Of a DNA stretch of 64,000 bases, positions 14,301 to 25,239 are shown in pieces. The notes beneath the pieces are model-generated. The model was not told where the DNA came from. It was given only the letters and a program-made list of their open reading frames with translations, and did not search any database. This DNA comes from Corythucha ciliata (lineage: Eukaryota > Arthropoda > Insecta > Hemiptera > Tingidae). The first letter of the stretch is position 1; every line of letters starts with the position of its first letter. Location: contig CM075939.1 in NCBI GenBank assembly GCA_038030265.1, positions 39,413,253-39,477,252 on the forward strand, written 5' to 3'. The translations under genes and the position numbers were made by a program.

Positions 14301-17300
14301 CCACAGACAGAATTATTTACCAAAGGAGGCAAACTACTTGAGCCCTTCGAATCCCACACACGTGAAAAGAAATTATACTCTAACCGTGTTGATCGCTCGG
14401 TCGTGGCGTGCGGTTGCCTACCTTTCCTGCCATGAATTACTTGTGGGAAGTAACCGGTGGGAGGGGGTAGGGGAGATCATTACGTCAGGCTCTAAATAGA
14501 TATTAACGCTATTTAATTACATTAGAAAACGAGCGTTACATTCAGTGCATGTGCGCCTTCTTGAGACGTTAAAAAAACGCTTTAAAAAGTTCAATTTTTA
14601 AGTACGATGTCTGTAAAATTAAAAGGGGTCCTCCCTTCAAATAAAGTAACCGGGAAATCATGGCCAATTATTTAAATGCAGCATGCTTGTTCTGGGATTT
14701 ATACGCAATTAAATAGTGTCCAAATAAGACGGATTTAATCGCTTTTTTTGTTCTTTTATTTAGTTTTTAGTTGAGCAATTAGGGATGCGACGTTTCTCTG
14801 TTTTATTTGAACGTTATGTCACACACAAAAAAAGTAATTAAAATTGAAATAGTCTCATCCTTAATTATTCCCATCCTCTCTCATCGTTCTGTTTCATTTT
14901 TTTGTCCACGTCCCCCCCACCCCACCATCACCACCATCGCCATGACCACCCCTTTTTCACCTTAAATCACTAAAAAATTATAATATTGTGAAATTCATTT
15001 AGGAGGGGGTTGGATCTCACACACCCCAAAATTCTGAACCGTCAACAATCGTCAGAAAATGAGGTCGAGGGTGGCTCAAGTAGTGCTATTCTACCCTCGA
15101 TGAAACATCATTGCTCAGACAATACAAAAAATAGCGCAGGTTAGACGATAAATAAAAAAAAATAAAAACAGTGGAAATTCGATACATAAATTTGAATAAA
15201 TAAATAAAAAATGATGGTAAATAAAAGAAAAAATATAACACAGGCATTGATGTGATGAACGTAATATTACTAAATTTCCGGGCGGATTCAATAATTTTGT
15301 GAATAAAAATATGCTGCAATTAAATAAATAGGCTGTTTTTTGTTTTTTATTTTATTTTATTATTAGTTCCGAGACAGTGAGAATGTAACAGTAGTTCGGT
15401 AATGGTGCATTTTAACACTAAAAATTTGTTATTTTACACAAAAAATATGAGTTGAGAACACAAAAAAAAAATAATAATAAAGAATTGTTATTGACGATTC
15501 GCTCTGATTTTCCTCCGTCTGTTTTCAGGTAGTAGACTGGTGACTGGAGTGACAACGACGCCGACTGTGGTACAGAAACAAACGACAAAAGAGGAGGACG
15601 AAGACGAAGAGACAAGCTCAGAGGATGAGAGTAGTTCTGAGGAGACCGACTCGGACGAGGAGCCACCGGCGACGAGTGGTGGCGGTGGAGCTAAAACCGG
15701 GGAAATGGCCAAAACCGACATCGGCCCCCTTTTGGCTCGAAGCGCACAAGCTCGGAAATCGAGTCGCGAGGAGAGTTCCTACACACCGCCGGCGACTTCG
15801 AAATATGGCGGTAGTTACGGCAGTGGCCGCGAGGATTCGTCGTCGGCGGCGACGACGACAGCGGCACCGTGGAGAACGCGCGCTACGACTACGGCCCCTG
15901 AGGATGATTCTTCTTCGAGGTGAATTTCACGATTTATAAAGTTAAAAAACTGAAGCCTTGAACTAACGTTTTTTTTCTCTCTCTCTCTCTCTCTCTCACT
16001 AGACACACGGGATTTACGTCGCGTTTTCTAAATAAAAGTAAAAGCACGGCGGCCGTCTCGCCCGAAGAGGAGGACCCCGGCTATGGACGCCGATTCGGCA
16101 CAAACTCGTCAAGCACCGCTGCCTCCGCTTCATCCTCGTCATCGCCCCGCTCACGCTACACCGCTCTCAAAGACCGAAAGGCTCGACTCGCTCGCTCGCG
16201 ATCCTCGCACAATCTCGGCGACGATGATGATGACGATGACGTCGTCGCCGCTAACTCACCCGCGGCCTATTTGGCCAACAAGTACGGCTCGGATTTGTCA
16301 CGATCCAGATCGTCGCACACCATTAAATCTAGGGAGCCAAGCCCTGAACGACCATCGGCTTCAGGTGATGACGCAATTTCAATCATATTTAAACTTATTT
16401 CCACTAAATATACGACGATCGCTTACTGCTAACAACAAAAGAGCTTTCTAAATTTTGCATTAGTGAGACTTAAGGACATACCAACAAGAAGTGAACGATC
16501 GATGACTCCACTACGTTCTAGCATTTCGGGTAAAATATTTAAAAATGACTGATTTATGACTGTTTCCGGCCAAAACCAACTTAAAAGTTGTGATAGTAGG
16601 GGGTGGGGGGGGGCTAACAGTTTTTTATGAAGCACGACCGTTAGGGATATAAAATAAAAGTAACGACCGAAAATTCTATACAATTTTTCAACAGGATCGA
16701 GTGGTCTGAGCGGCGGTGGAAGCGGCTCGGCCGTCGGTGAAAAGGACGGAGCCGCCCTGAGTTCATGGGCTCGCTACTTGAAAAATAAATACGGCGCTCG
16801 CGGTAAAGACGGATCGACTGCGACGAGCGTTTCAAATTCACGGCGTCTCTCATTGGGACTACCGCTTCGCTCTGAAACTTCCGATGACGATCAAAAAAAC
16901 TCGCCCGCCTCCCCCACTTCACCCACTCAACACCCTCTACATCAAGGTAAGCACTACGGTTAATTGGCTGGAGGGGGGGGGGTCAATGGTCATTGAACTT
17001 GAAACGCCATTTTTTGCGTCAGGTTTCGCAGTAGGATCCAGTACTAGAGGCCAGTACGCTGCAAAACGTAGACAGGTGTTCAGTGTGGGAAGTAGGGGGA
17101 GTGAACCAAGTTGTTTTACATGGCCCAGAGGAGTCGCGACCGGTCCAGACAATTCCATCGTTGTGGCTGATTCGTCGAATCATCGCGTTCAAGTATTTTT
17201 TTATTTTTTTTCACCTTCAACCTGTCCCCTACCCCACGCACCCAACCAATGACTCTCACACTGAATTATATTTTGTAAGGTTTTCGACTCAAACGGTATA

Positions 17301-18981
17301 TTCCAAAAAGAATTTGGAACCTACGGCAACGGTGAAGGAGAGTTTGACTGTTTGGCCGGCATCGCCGTCAATCGAATCGGTCAATTTATAATCGCTGACC
17401 GTTATAATCATAGAATTCAAGTAAGGTGTCCATTAAATCCCCCCCTGCTCTTACAATACGGTAATTAGCCGGTAATTAACGATAAAAGGTTATGGACCCA
17501 TCGGGAAGATTCCTTAGAGCGTTTGGCTCTCAAGGTACTACCGACGGCAAGTTTAATTACCCTTGGGGAGTGACGACGGACGCCCTTGGGTTTATCTACG
17601 TTTGCGACAAGGAAAACCATAGAGTACAGGTTCGTTTTTTATACCTACAACCGTTTGCTTTTGATTTTTGTTGTGGTTATTTTGTTTAATAAAAATCACT
17701 TCCTTCGCCTGCAGGTGTTCCAATCTGATGGAACTTTCGTCGGTAAATTTGGGTCACACGGCTCGAAAATCGGACAGCTCGACCATCCGCACTACATAGC
17801 CGTTTCAAACACAAATCGCGTCATCGTCTCCGACTCGAACAATCACCGCGTTCAAATCTTCGACGTCAACGGACGAGTCATCTCATCGTTTGGACAGGAG
17901 GGCTCCGAGGAGGGTCAATTTAAATTTCCAAGGTAACTCTAAGAAAAAAACGAGCGAGAAAACGCTGAAATGTAAAAAGTACTCGGATTTGTCGGAGATT
18001 TCCCTAACCTTTTAATTCAGACAGCAGTGGTGGAAAGGGGGTGAGGGGAAATGGTACTTGGGGGGGGGGGTCAGGGAGAGGATTTTTAACCCTTGGAATC
18101 GTTTAGAAAAAAAATAGAATCACTCTTTATTCAAGCAGTAGCGCTAATACAATGAGACCGTCCAGTCGACCGTACCAAAGAAGTTTCTCCGGTCCTGTGG
18201 CCTCCACTTCTTCAACCCTTGAGTCATCACCACAACCACAACCACCACAACCACGAGTAGTTAGGTCGATGTCAATGACCGGTCCTCCACCAGCACTCTC
18301 TAGTGTAAGTGTAGTGAAACTCGAAAAATTATAATTTTTTTTTTTCACACACACGCAAAGAAAAAGAGAAAATCCTCCCCCCTTTCAGCTGTCTTTTTCG
18401 TTTTTATGGCTTGCCCCTATTTTTAAAATAATTTTTAAAAAAGGCTAATAGGAACGTTCTTGGAATGTTTAGATCTTCCCTGCGAGCCTTTTGTGTTTTT
18501 TGTGGGTTTTTTGTTCATTTTTTGGGCCCCTCTTCGCATAGTTGATGCTTGCCCGTATATGACTTGTTAATTTATAGTCATTTTTTGGAGAGAAAAAAAG
18601 GCGAATGCTCAAAATTTTGTATGAATTTGAGTAGCATTGTATGCGCTTTACTTAAGCTACATTGAAGGTATGTTTTTTTAAATTATTAATTAACTAATTA
18701 ACAGCAAACTAATAGGGTTTTTTTATGATTGATTTAAACAAAAACGACGTTCGTACAATTGTTTCAGGGGAGTGGCTGTGGACGATCAAGGCTATATCCT
18801 AGTCGGGGACTCTGGGAACAATCGGATACAGATCTTTACGTCGGAGGGGGATTTCATACGGGCGTTCGGCTGTTGGGGGAGCGGCGAGGGCGAATTCAAA
18901 GGTCTGGAGGGAGTGGCAGTGATGTCCAATTCCAACATATTGGTCTGCGATCGGGAAAACCACCGCGTCCAGGTGTTCTAA
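1355..18981 (+). CDS. tn: thin / NHL-1-type TRIM-NHL E3 ubiquitin ligase (TRIM32-like), 18 coding exons
   Basis: Coding exons: 1355-1489, 2198-2331, 2767-2911, 3813-4165, 4224-4505, 4584-4975, 5049-5275, 5441-5609, 6073-6462, 15529-15919, 16003-16364, 16464-16529, 16695-16946, 17023-17192, 17280-17420, 17489-17629, 17715-17932, 18768-18981. They sum to 4182 nt and keep one frame, giving 1393 aa, close to Drosophila thin. Order: RING (1-60), B-box (~93-125), coiled coil (~139-260), long low-complexity Ser/Arg/acidic linker (~290-1110), six-bladed NHL propeller (~1115-1393). Landmarks shared with thin/NHL-1 are the N-terminal MEQFEQLLTC, GPLSGIFRLYDSPRVM, the KTDIGPLLARSAQAR block, WARYLKNKYG and the terminal HRVQVF. 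In flies thin maintains muscle costameres and sarcomeres; RING TRIM proteins transfer ubiquitin with an E2 partner. The exon 7/8 junction is the least certain. Family assignment is from memory of the protein; the function is known for the family and inferred here. Confidence 0.94.
2767..2911 (+). CDS. tn: thin exon 3: B-box zinc finger
   Basis: The exon joins in frame to 2331 (AG plus T gives Ser90). It encodes a Cys-rich B-box (C..C, C..C, C..C, AH) followed by HMDILRREITRINNQ, the conserved lead-in to the coiled coil. It ends phase 0 at CAG|GTACCC. Confidence 0.92.
3813..4165 (+). CDS. tn: thin exon 4: coiled coil
   Basis: 117 residues of heptad-rich helix (about residues 139-255), the dimerising coiled coil of TRIM proteins, ending in the conserved KEIFMKTVDFIR. 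The acceptor follows a T18 run. In this family the coiled coil sets the antiparallel dimer that positions the two RINGs. Confidence 0.92.
4224..16946 (+). CDS. tn: thin exons 5-13: linker region
   Basis: Nine exons covering roughly residues 256-1099. After a short conserved segment (RRVRF..HDPNQLV) the sequence becomes low complexity: Arg/Ser, poly-Pro/Gln, poly-Gly (about 6262-6350), acidic Ser/Glu (15590-15660) and Asp-rich runs. Islands conserved in thin proteins are spaced along it. Exon 9 (6073-6462) and exon 10 (15529) are separated by a 9066-nt intron filled with repeats, the longest intron within the coding region. Exons 9, 12 and 13 are phase 1-1 and could be skipped without a frame change. 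Confidence 0.88.
4506..4583 (+). other. tn: Very short thin intron 5 with A and G homopolymers
   Basis: A 78-nt intron (GTTTGA ... CGCAG) that contains an A18 run and a G10 run with little room for anything else. The G run sits about 10 nt before the acceptor, where a pyrimidine tract is expected. Confidence 0.75.
7430..8900. repeat. Family B arrays (~32 nt), thin intron 9
   Basis: Degenerate tandem units built on AATTTCGCG.. plus GGCTC(C/T)TTCAAAA or the complement TTTGAAGGAGCC. The orientation changes at about 8000-8240, where a non-repeat segment with a G10 run intervenes. Confidence 0.65.
9375..9646. mobile_element. Foldback element with C10/G10 at the arm ends
   Basis: Inverted arms of about 50 nt (9375-9430 and 9590-9646) match nearly perfectly, including a C run in the left arm paired with a G10 run in the right. 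A GC-rich unique centre lies between them. No ORF that looks real. Confidence 0.75.
9715..10605. repeat. Family A array (~29-30 nt), reverse orientation
   Basis: Repeated units like GAATTAGCGCTTTTTCTCAA followed by TTTTAGC. The unit is the complement of the arrays at 42.4k-46.2k. It contains one internal inversion at about 10365-10480. Confidence 0.7.
11601..11747. mobile_element. Foldback/MITE-like element, about 145 bp
   Basis: Terminal inverted repeats of about 45 nt (GGCC.GTTCACAAGCTC ... GAGCTTGTGAACCGGCC) around a short AT-rich centre. Confidence 0.8.
11765..11886. mobile_element. Second foldback next to the first
   Basis: Arms CGCCATGTTCGTTCTTATCA and TGATAAGAGCGAACATGGCG, about 20 nt, with a 80-nt centre. 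A 17-nt motif (AGGTTCTCTAACATT) occurs on both sides of the two foldbacks (11575 and 11910), suggesting nested insertion. Confidence 0.65.
12050..12178. mobile_element. GAGACCTTCC-type MITE, copy 1
   Basis: Related to the copies at 44092-44233 and 44409-44530 in opposite orientation. It ends in AAGGAAGGTCTCTGAATA and contains CTTTAAGG motifs; one arm is degraded. Confidence 0.65.
12180..13800. repeat. Family B arrays in both orientations
   Basis: 12180-12690 reads as GGTTTT..AGAGCCAAA units; 12960-13800 reads as the complement (GGCTCT..AAAACCAAATTTC). The 270-nt segment between them has no array. Confidence 0.6.
17023..18981 (+). CDS. tn: thin exons 14-18: six-bladed NHL beta-propeller
   Basis: Each blade has the NHL signature (IVVADSSNHRVQ, IIADRYNHRIQ, IYVCDKENHRVQ, VIVSDSNNHRVQ, ILVGDSGNNRIQ, ILVCDRENHRVQ). 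Exons 14, 15 and 16 each end exactly after the VQ or IQ of a blade (phase 0), so introns mark blade boundaries. The last blade ends in VQVF and TAA at 18979-18981, as expected for the family. NHL propellers of TRIM proteins bind substrates or RNA. Confidence 0.94.
18139..18304 (+). other. tn: Candidate alternative (frame-breaking) exon in the thin NHL region
   Basis: Inside the intron between the last two coding exons lies an open segment with an acceptor (CAAGCAG at 18138) and a strong donor (AGT|GTAAGT at 18305). It joins in frame after exon 17 and would encode 56 Ser/Pro-rich residues with codon use like the thin linker. At 166 nt it shifts the frame of exon 18, which would then stop after 11 codons. 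The normal protein clearly skips it, because exons 17 and 18 join seamlessly in an NHL blade. Confidence 0.35.
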
Positions 18982-19359
18982 GGTAAGGAAAACTTTGTTG
19001 AGTTTAATACGCAAAAAATCGCTCTTCTCCATCCCCCCGTCCCACACACACACTCACGCGCATGTGTTACCCAACGGCACTAGCAACTAAAACATAGCAT
19101 AGCAACATACATTGAGGTAGGGGCGAGAAGGGCGGACCGCCTCGGGCCACCTACCAGAGGAGGCCCCCGAAAAGCTCAAAGATGGAAGCTTAAAAGTGAG
19201 GATTTTTAGGTTCTTGATGTTCATCGATGTATGTAGGTGAAAACGAGTTTTGGTATGTGGTTGGACAGCGATATTGGCTCCTTCCGACGATTTTCAGTCC
19301 ATCCGACCCAATAAGTCGGAAAGGAATGTTTGAACGTATGATCATCAAAGAGTGTAGCT

Positions 19360-19745
19360 TAATATTAGACTTAGCCCACAAAAGCGCTATTCTCTGAAGG
19401 CTCAAATTGAGAGAAATCACGCCTTCTGGCGGTAACTAGGCGGCTAAAATAGAGAAAATACGCTCATCCCCAGTTTTTTTAGGTCCCAGTTTTTTTTAGG
19501 ATAAAGATGAGAATGCGCACTAATAAGTTGTTCTTATGGCAAGTACGCAGCAAAAAGTATAGAAAAAGCCCTAATATTCGTGGCTGAAACTGCGAAAAAG
19601 CGTTCATTACGGCATAACTTCCAGACCAAAATTGAGAAAAAATCGCTGATCTCTGATTCGCGGCGTGTAGATGCCACTTCATGGCTAAAACGTAGAAAAA
19701 AACCCTAACGTGGTGTTCTTTGATCTAGCCCGCGGCTAAAATAAA
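19360..19745. repeat. Short family A array
   Basis: Degenerate GCGGCTAAAAT.GAGAAAA units just before the large foldback at 19748. Confidence 0.5.
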
Positions 19746-19747
19746 GC

Positions 19748-20662
19748 CTTTTTCTCAGAAACTGCTCGCACGGCCTGCTAATTTTCTGCTTGAAGGAGGT
19801 GGGTTAACTGAAACCAGATCCTTTCATTTTCTAGCAGTAAATGAAAGGCAATACAATTGAAATTAGATGGATCCAATAGCGCTCAGTAGCGACACTGGAA
19901 GACCTACAATCAGAGAGAATTCGAACGTTGTGCGAAGAGCTTAGAAACCGCCCATTGAAGGTTTAACGTGCCACGAGCGGAGTCAGGCGGTGGGTCCCTA
20001 ATGCCTAATTGCCTATTGTGCAGAAGGGAAGACAGCTACTTCGAGCAATTATTATAAAATGTTATTCCTTCTTTATTTTTTCGAGTATTTTTCTTCTAAA
20101 ATCCATCTAATTGCATTTGTAATGTCTTTCACTTAAGCTGGTTTCTTTACGCGATGCGAGTGACCATGATCCAGTAGCTGGTGCAAGTTGACTGGCTCCA
20201 TGTAAACATCTGCTGGTGCCAGTCCAGTAAAAAAATGTCGCACCAGTCGACTTGCACTGGAAGTAGCCTGTGAGCATTCCAGGGTCTCCCACCCCAAAAA
20301 AATGAACTGGTGCCATCTGCTGGTACAGTGTGAACGAAATTTTCATCTTCCAGTCCAGCATTCATTTATCATAACAGTTAGTTTACGCTTGTTATCTGAT
20401 ATCCATCGTTTTGAACTCTGCTGATGACTGGCACCGGTAACTTGAATCGTCTAAACGGACTGGCGCAAATCGACAGGCTCAAATAACTGATGCCTTATTG
20501 AAGCTTTTAGGCTCGAATAACTAGTGCTAGTCGACTGGCTCGCCTACTGGCATCGTGTAAACCAGCCTTTACTGCTAGTAAGATAATCATGATTCTAGTT
20601 TCAGTTAACCCAACTCCATACAGTAGAAAATCGGCAGGCTGCGAGCAGTTTCTGAGAAAAAG
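19748..20662. mobile_element. Large foldback element, about 915 bp
   Basis: Long inverted arms: CTTTTTCTCAGAAACTGCTC at 19748 and its complement ending at 20662. A second matched block inside (GGGTTAACTGAAACCAGAT at about 19800, complement near 20610) gives arms over 90 nt with small loops. The centre (20150-20560) repeats CTGGTGC/GCACCAG words many times. No coding sequence. Confidence 0.75.
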
Positions 20663-21336
20663 ACGTGGTAGAAAACGTCGCTGAATTTGACTTCCGTGTC
20701 TGTGTTTTTTTAAGTCATTTGGTAAATCCGAGAAATAAGCAATTATTGCACGTCATTTAAATGCTTACGAAATGAGAAAGATTTCCCAATGAATGAAAAA
20801 AAAAAATAATTTTATTTGACGGAAAGGTGAAAATCGCCTATGAAAAATGTGTGAAGATACGAATAACAAGTTTCCTTCGAAAATCGCCTGCCCTACCACC
20901 GTCGATTTTGGATAATTTTATCCATTTGATAGCCCATTTTGAAGGAAATTTTGTGCTCTTTCCAATGAGCTATATTTACTTTTAGTCCAGCACCTATTGA
21001 TGAGCGCTGGGAGGGCATTTATTGGAGAAACATACGGGATAGTAGAAAATACGCAAAATAAGTTATATCTCGGAAGCATGCAACGATCCCTTTTTACGTG
21101 GTCGAGTTTGCAAGTGATTAATAATAATTGAAAGGTTCAAAAAGGGGTTCGGTCTCAAATTTGCCGAGGCCCGAGGGGGGAATATACCATGGTCTAAATA
21201 TCAACCGTTTCCGAGAAAAACGCACTTTTCCGCTTTTTCAACGCATCGCTGGTTTTCCTCAAACAAACTGCAATAACTCCCACAATTTTCGTGCTATAGT
21301 AGATCGTCAAACTAAGGCTGTTGTGTAGCCACTGGA

Positions 21337-22120
21337 AATAAAAGAGAACTATCGTCTTATTGGTCGATGATTGAATCCAAATCGTTGAATTAGTCTCAGA
21401 AAATCATAAAAATACGAAAGCAGTGAATTCTTTACTCATAGCCCCCCCACCCCCTCAAAGGACCTCACAAAACACAAATAACATTATTTCTATTTATTTT
21501 TTTTATTTTTTCTGTATTATTCAAGTTTCATAACAAATGCTCGATGTGCCCTCCACCTTGCCTCACCTTATCAACATGTCGATGAGGCAATAGCGTTACG
21601 AATTTCGTGTCCGGTACTAATTTCATGGATGTTGGATGCCATCCATGAAATTAGTAATGGGGTGGTGCAATTCGATATCGTGAGTCAAGGTGGAGGGCAC
21701 ATCGAGCATTTGTTATGAAACACGAATAATACAGAAAAAAACCCAAATGAAGTCTATGTGCGAAAAAACGAGTTTTTTCGAGCAATCCTAGGGCAAGATA
21801 TGGCCCGGACGGCGTATGGCGGACGGACATTGCACAAATCGAATCTAGACATGTTAAAACGTACACAGAAAAAGTTTGAGGGTGGGTTGTAAAAATGTTT
21901 TTCTGATCGAAAACATAGGTGTATTATTCAGAATGAATAATAAACCAAAATAAAATTAATAAATAGAAATATTGATTTTTGTGTTTTGTGTGGTGCCTAT
22001 GGGGGGGGGGGGAGGCTATGAGTGAAGAATTCACTGCATTCGTATGTCTATGATTTTCTGAGACCAATTTAACGATTTGGATTCAATTATCCACCAATAA
22101 AACGATAGTTCTCTTTTATT
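21337..22120. mobile_element. Nested foldback element, about 780 bp
   Basis: Outer arms of about 160 nt (21337-21500 and 21955-22120) are inverted copies, including a C7 run paired with a G12 run. Inside are a further inverted pair (about 21523-21568 and 21680-21728, around GCTCGATGTGCCCTCCACC) and a small palindrome (21616-21655). The segment 21742-21945 resembles the 36.3k/45.0k element. Confidence 0.75.
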
Positions 22121-22394
22121 GTGCGCTTTGGCACAAAAATCAGTAGTCATAAGACCCCAGTCGGTATTGCTATTGGGCCAAATCGGTCAAGGTGGCGGAG
22201 GGAAAATAGGGGTTGAAATGGTAAAAAAATCGCTACAAATCATCAGTTGATTTTAGAAGCATCAGATTCGGTGCGTGTACTACATGTTAAATTAGCCTTT
22301 GATTCCCATTTTAATTGTTTGAAAAAGTCAAGGGGGAGGGGGCGGTGCCCCTGGGGTGGAAGTAAGTGTGTGGTCTTGTTAGTACGATAACTCT

Positions 22395-23045
22395 CGTAGA
22401 AATTAATTTAGAGTCAGTTTTACCAATTTTTGAGCGTGAATAGTCACAGTATGGAAATTTTTACCGCGCAAACCATCCGTACGGTAATTTACAGAGGGCG
22501 TGAATCGTCCGAGTGATATTTTTTTGGGTGCACGAATCTGTCTTTTTAATCTAGAGTATGAACTCAATTTAGCCATTATCAAATAGGCCGGAATCGTTAA
22601 TTTAACCGTTTTGTGGACGCAGACAGTCAGTTTTGCCATTTGTATGGTGCAAATAATCTGTCATACCATTTGTAGGTTGCGAGTGGTCAGTTTTGTCATT
22701 TCCAAGATGCAAAATTGTCAGGTCAAATATTCAGGCGCGAATATTAGCCAGGGTCGATATTTACAGGGCAAGAATCGTCAGTTTTGCCATTTTATGATCC
22801 AAATAAAGTCAGTTTTGCCGTTTTCTAAAGCGGGAATTGCCAGTTTGGCCATTTTTACAGCAGGCATTGCTCGTTTAGCCTTTTTCTATACGCACGAATG
22901 GGCAAGTTTTTTCAGGGCAGAGAATCAGGGATAATTTGTTCAAGCATTTTCAGGGCACGAATGTCAATTTAGCCGTATTTTGGACGCCAATATGGTCCGT
23001 CAAGCCAAAGGCGCAAATGGTAAGTATTGGTCATTTTTCGCGCAC
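22395..23045. repeat. Family D array (~30 nt), thin 3'UTR intron
   Basis: Repeated GCACGAAT..GTCAGTTTTGCCATTT units, complement of the array at 27715-28960 in the neighbouring convergent gene. Confidence 0.7.
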
Positions 23046-23849
23046 GAAAGAATCAATGAAAGGGTTTTACAGTGATCTCACTGTTTTTAACAACCTGCAC
23101 CCGAACTTTCTCACGGAATCTCGGTGTACGAGGACCTCTCCACGTACACCGAGCCATGGAGGCCCCTCCCTTAGATCCGCCACTGATTTTATCGAGTCTG
23201 GCACCTGCTGACCCTTCTAACAATGAGACCGTCAGACATTTTCTGCTGGACAGGGGCCCACACCAGAGCCTAGCTGCAGGCAAACACCCCTTTGGGCCTC
23301 TCCTACCCCGTTTTGGATCCTCCGGACCCCAATTTCGTGTTTCGGCTCATTCAAAAGCCAATTTTGTGTTTTGGCAGTTTTGGTAAATGGCAATTTTGGT
23401 CATTTCCTAATCATAATCAGTGGCAGAATAGTGAAACTATCAATCCCAACTCCCCCCCCCCCCATAATATTTCTTCTTCTCCATTATAAAATTTGGGTCC
23501 TTCTTTCGTCTGGGAAAAATCTGGTCACCCTAATTATAGGCGGATCTAAACAGGGGAGACAGCTGAATTAAGCCCCCCCCCTTCTCCTGGGCTGGCAAAA
23601 TCGCTCTAAACATAGTGGAGGATGGAGTGACCAGTTGGTGGGGGTGTACTGTGGGATGGGGAGGGTTTCGATTCCCCCCTCCCCACACACACACATCGAG
23701 AGATGTCCCTGATCCGCGTTTGGTTTTTATATTCCTAATTTGCTCAAAAGTACGAGTTTGGCCGTGGAACCTCTGGGCTAGCCGGCTACGACAGCGCCCG
23801 GAGTTCACCCCGAACACGAAATAACATCACAATTATATTCGAGCTCAAA

Positions 23850-24900
23850 ATCCGCAAAAACGGCAAATGACTGAACGAAATCGCTTGTTTCTGGTCTGTC
23901 TTTTTGCGACACTGTAAGTTTACTGGCCTTTATTTTCGTGAAATTGAAAGTTTCAGAGCTGTGACGACAGAACCCGGGTTAACCGGGCCCCGACAAGCTA
24001 CCAAAGCCAGGCAAATATTGCCACGATCACTTCCAAGCCAATAAAACTACGCTAAATTGCACGTTTCTGGTTCAAATATTCGCGAAATTGCTAGTTTAAG
24101 TTTCTTATTTTCGCGAAATTTCAGGTTTCTCGTCGTTGTTTCCACGAAATTTCAAGTTAACTATAGACCGCGAAACCCGGTCTCCCGGGTTGCTAATCGA
24201 CAGTGCTCAAAGATTGACAAATAGCCGCAAAATTCCGACATTTTGGAGCTAAATATAGTCGAAATTGGAAGTGTCGGTTCTGAATAGTTGCGAAATTGGT
24301 AGTTTTGTGGTCTATATTTTCTCGAATTAGCAAGTATCTCTGTCATTTTTGGTGGGGGGGGGGGCGCCTGACGAGCAGCAGTGTAATTACGACTTTTAAT
24401 GACAAATATTAATGAGTTTGAGCGAAATTACAATTTTCCTTGCTTAATATCCGCAAAATAAGACAGCTTCGCGTTTTTAATTAGGGCAAATTGCAATTTT
24501 TGGGGCCTTTTTTGTGGCGCCCGAAACCCACCAAAAGCGCTCAAAGCCTCACGAGTACCTAGGACCCCCCCCCCTCCCCGATAATTTATTTTATTTAAGT
24601 TTTATTTTTTATTTATTTTTTAAATTGGACTTTGAAATTGGAATTTTCCCGGCTAAATATCCATGGCAGTGCAACTTTCGGAGGCTCAATTCTGCAAAAA
24701 TGTAAATTTCGGACCCTTTATTTCGGCGAATTTGCAAGTTTCGGTATCTTTGGTTTAGGGAGCTGCAGAGCCCCCGAGAGCGCCCAAATCTTGATGAATA
24801 GTCGCAAAATACATTATTTGGAGCTAAAAATAAGGGAATTCACAAGTTTTGGGGTGAAATATCTGCGAAATGGCAAGTTTACGATTATTTCTCAGGTGAT
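23850..24900. repeat. Family C arrays (~30-35 nt)
   Basis: Degenerate GCGAAATTGCAAGTTTCGG units with TCTAAATAT.. spacers, interrupted around 24345-24410 by a segment with a G12 run. The related sequence at 23280-23400 and 24960-25110 is family B. Confidence 0.65.
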
Positions 24901-25239
24901 CGGATAGTTCAAAAATACTTAGAGATTTATTGCCCGTTTTGTTTGCAATTTGTTGCGAGCCAGGCTCTTTGAAAAACCAAAATTCGCGGATTTGGCTATC
25001 TCAACAGCCTTTATAGGTGGGCGGGGGGGCTTCTTCAAAAAACAAATGTCGCGGGTTAATTGGATCTTTCGAAACAACATTTTACGACTCTTGGCCTTTC
25101 CAAAACTGTGAATTCACCACTCGCACTGGGGGGGGGGGGCTCCCTAACTTTCGACAACACCAACCAGTTCTCCCCCAATCGCCACGAATCCTATCAATTA
25201 CATTTTTTTTTTTTTTTTTTTTGTCTTGCACGTTTATAG

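Larger units (their letters stand above)
6463..15528 (+). other. tn: thin intron 9 (9 kb), repeat-filled
   Basis: The intron runs from GTAACA to TTTTCAG. I see no gene in it. It holds short-period arrays (7430-8900, 9715-10605, 12180-13800) and foldback elements (9375-9646, 11601-11900, 12050-12178), listed separately. 6463-7430 and 13800-15528 show no array or gene; both are AT-rich with homopolymers, and a C9 tract followed by a T-rich stretch is near 7290. Confidence 0.8.
18983..25239 (+). other. tn: Probable 3'UTR intron of thin
   Basis: The stop codon is followed after one base by a consensus donor (TAAG|GTAAGG). The next good acceptor with exon-like sequence is at 25239 (T-rich tract then TTTATAG). 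The 6.2 kb between holds repeats: an array at 19360-19745, foldbacks at 19748-20662 and 21337-22120, and arrays at 22395-23045 and 23850-24900. 20663-21336 shows no gene or array. Confidence 0.5.

Noticed and set aside
15625..15939. Arg-rich ORF on the plus strand
   Set aside because: It is a shifted-frame shadow of thin exon 10; the other frame carries the conserved thin motif.
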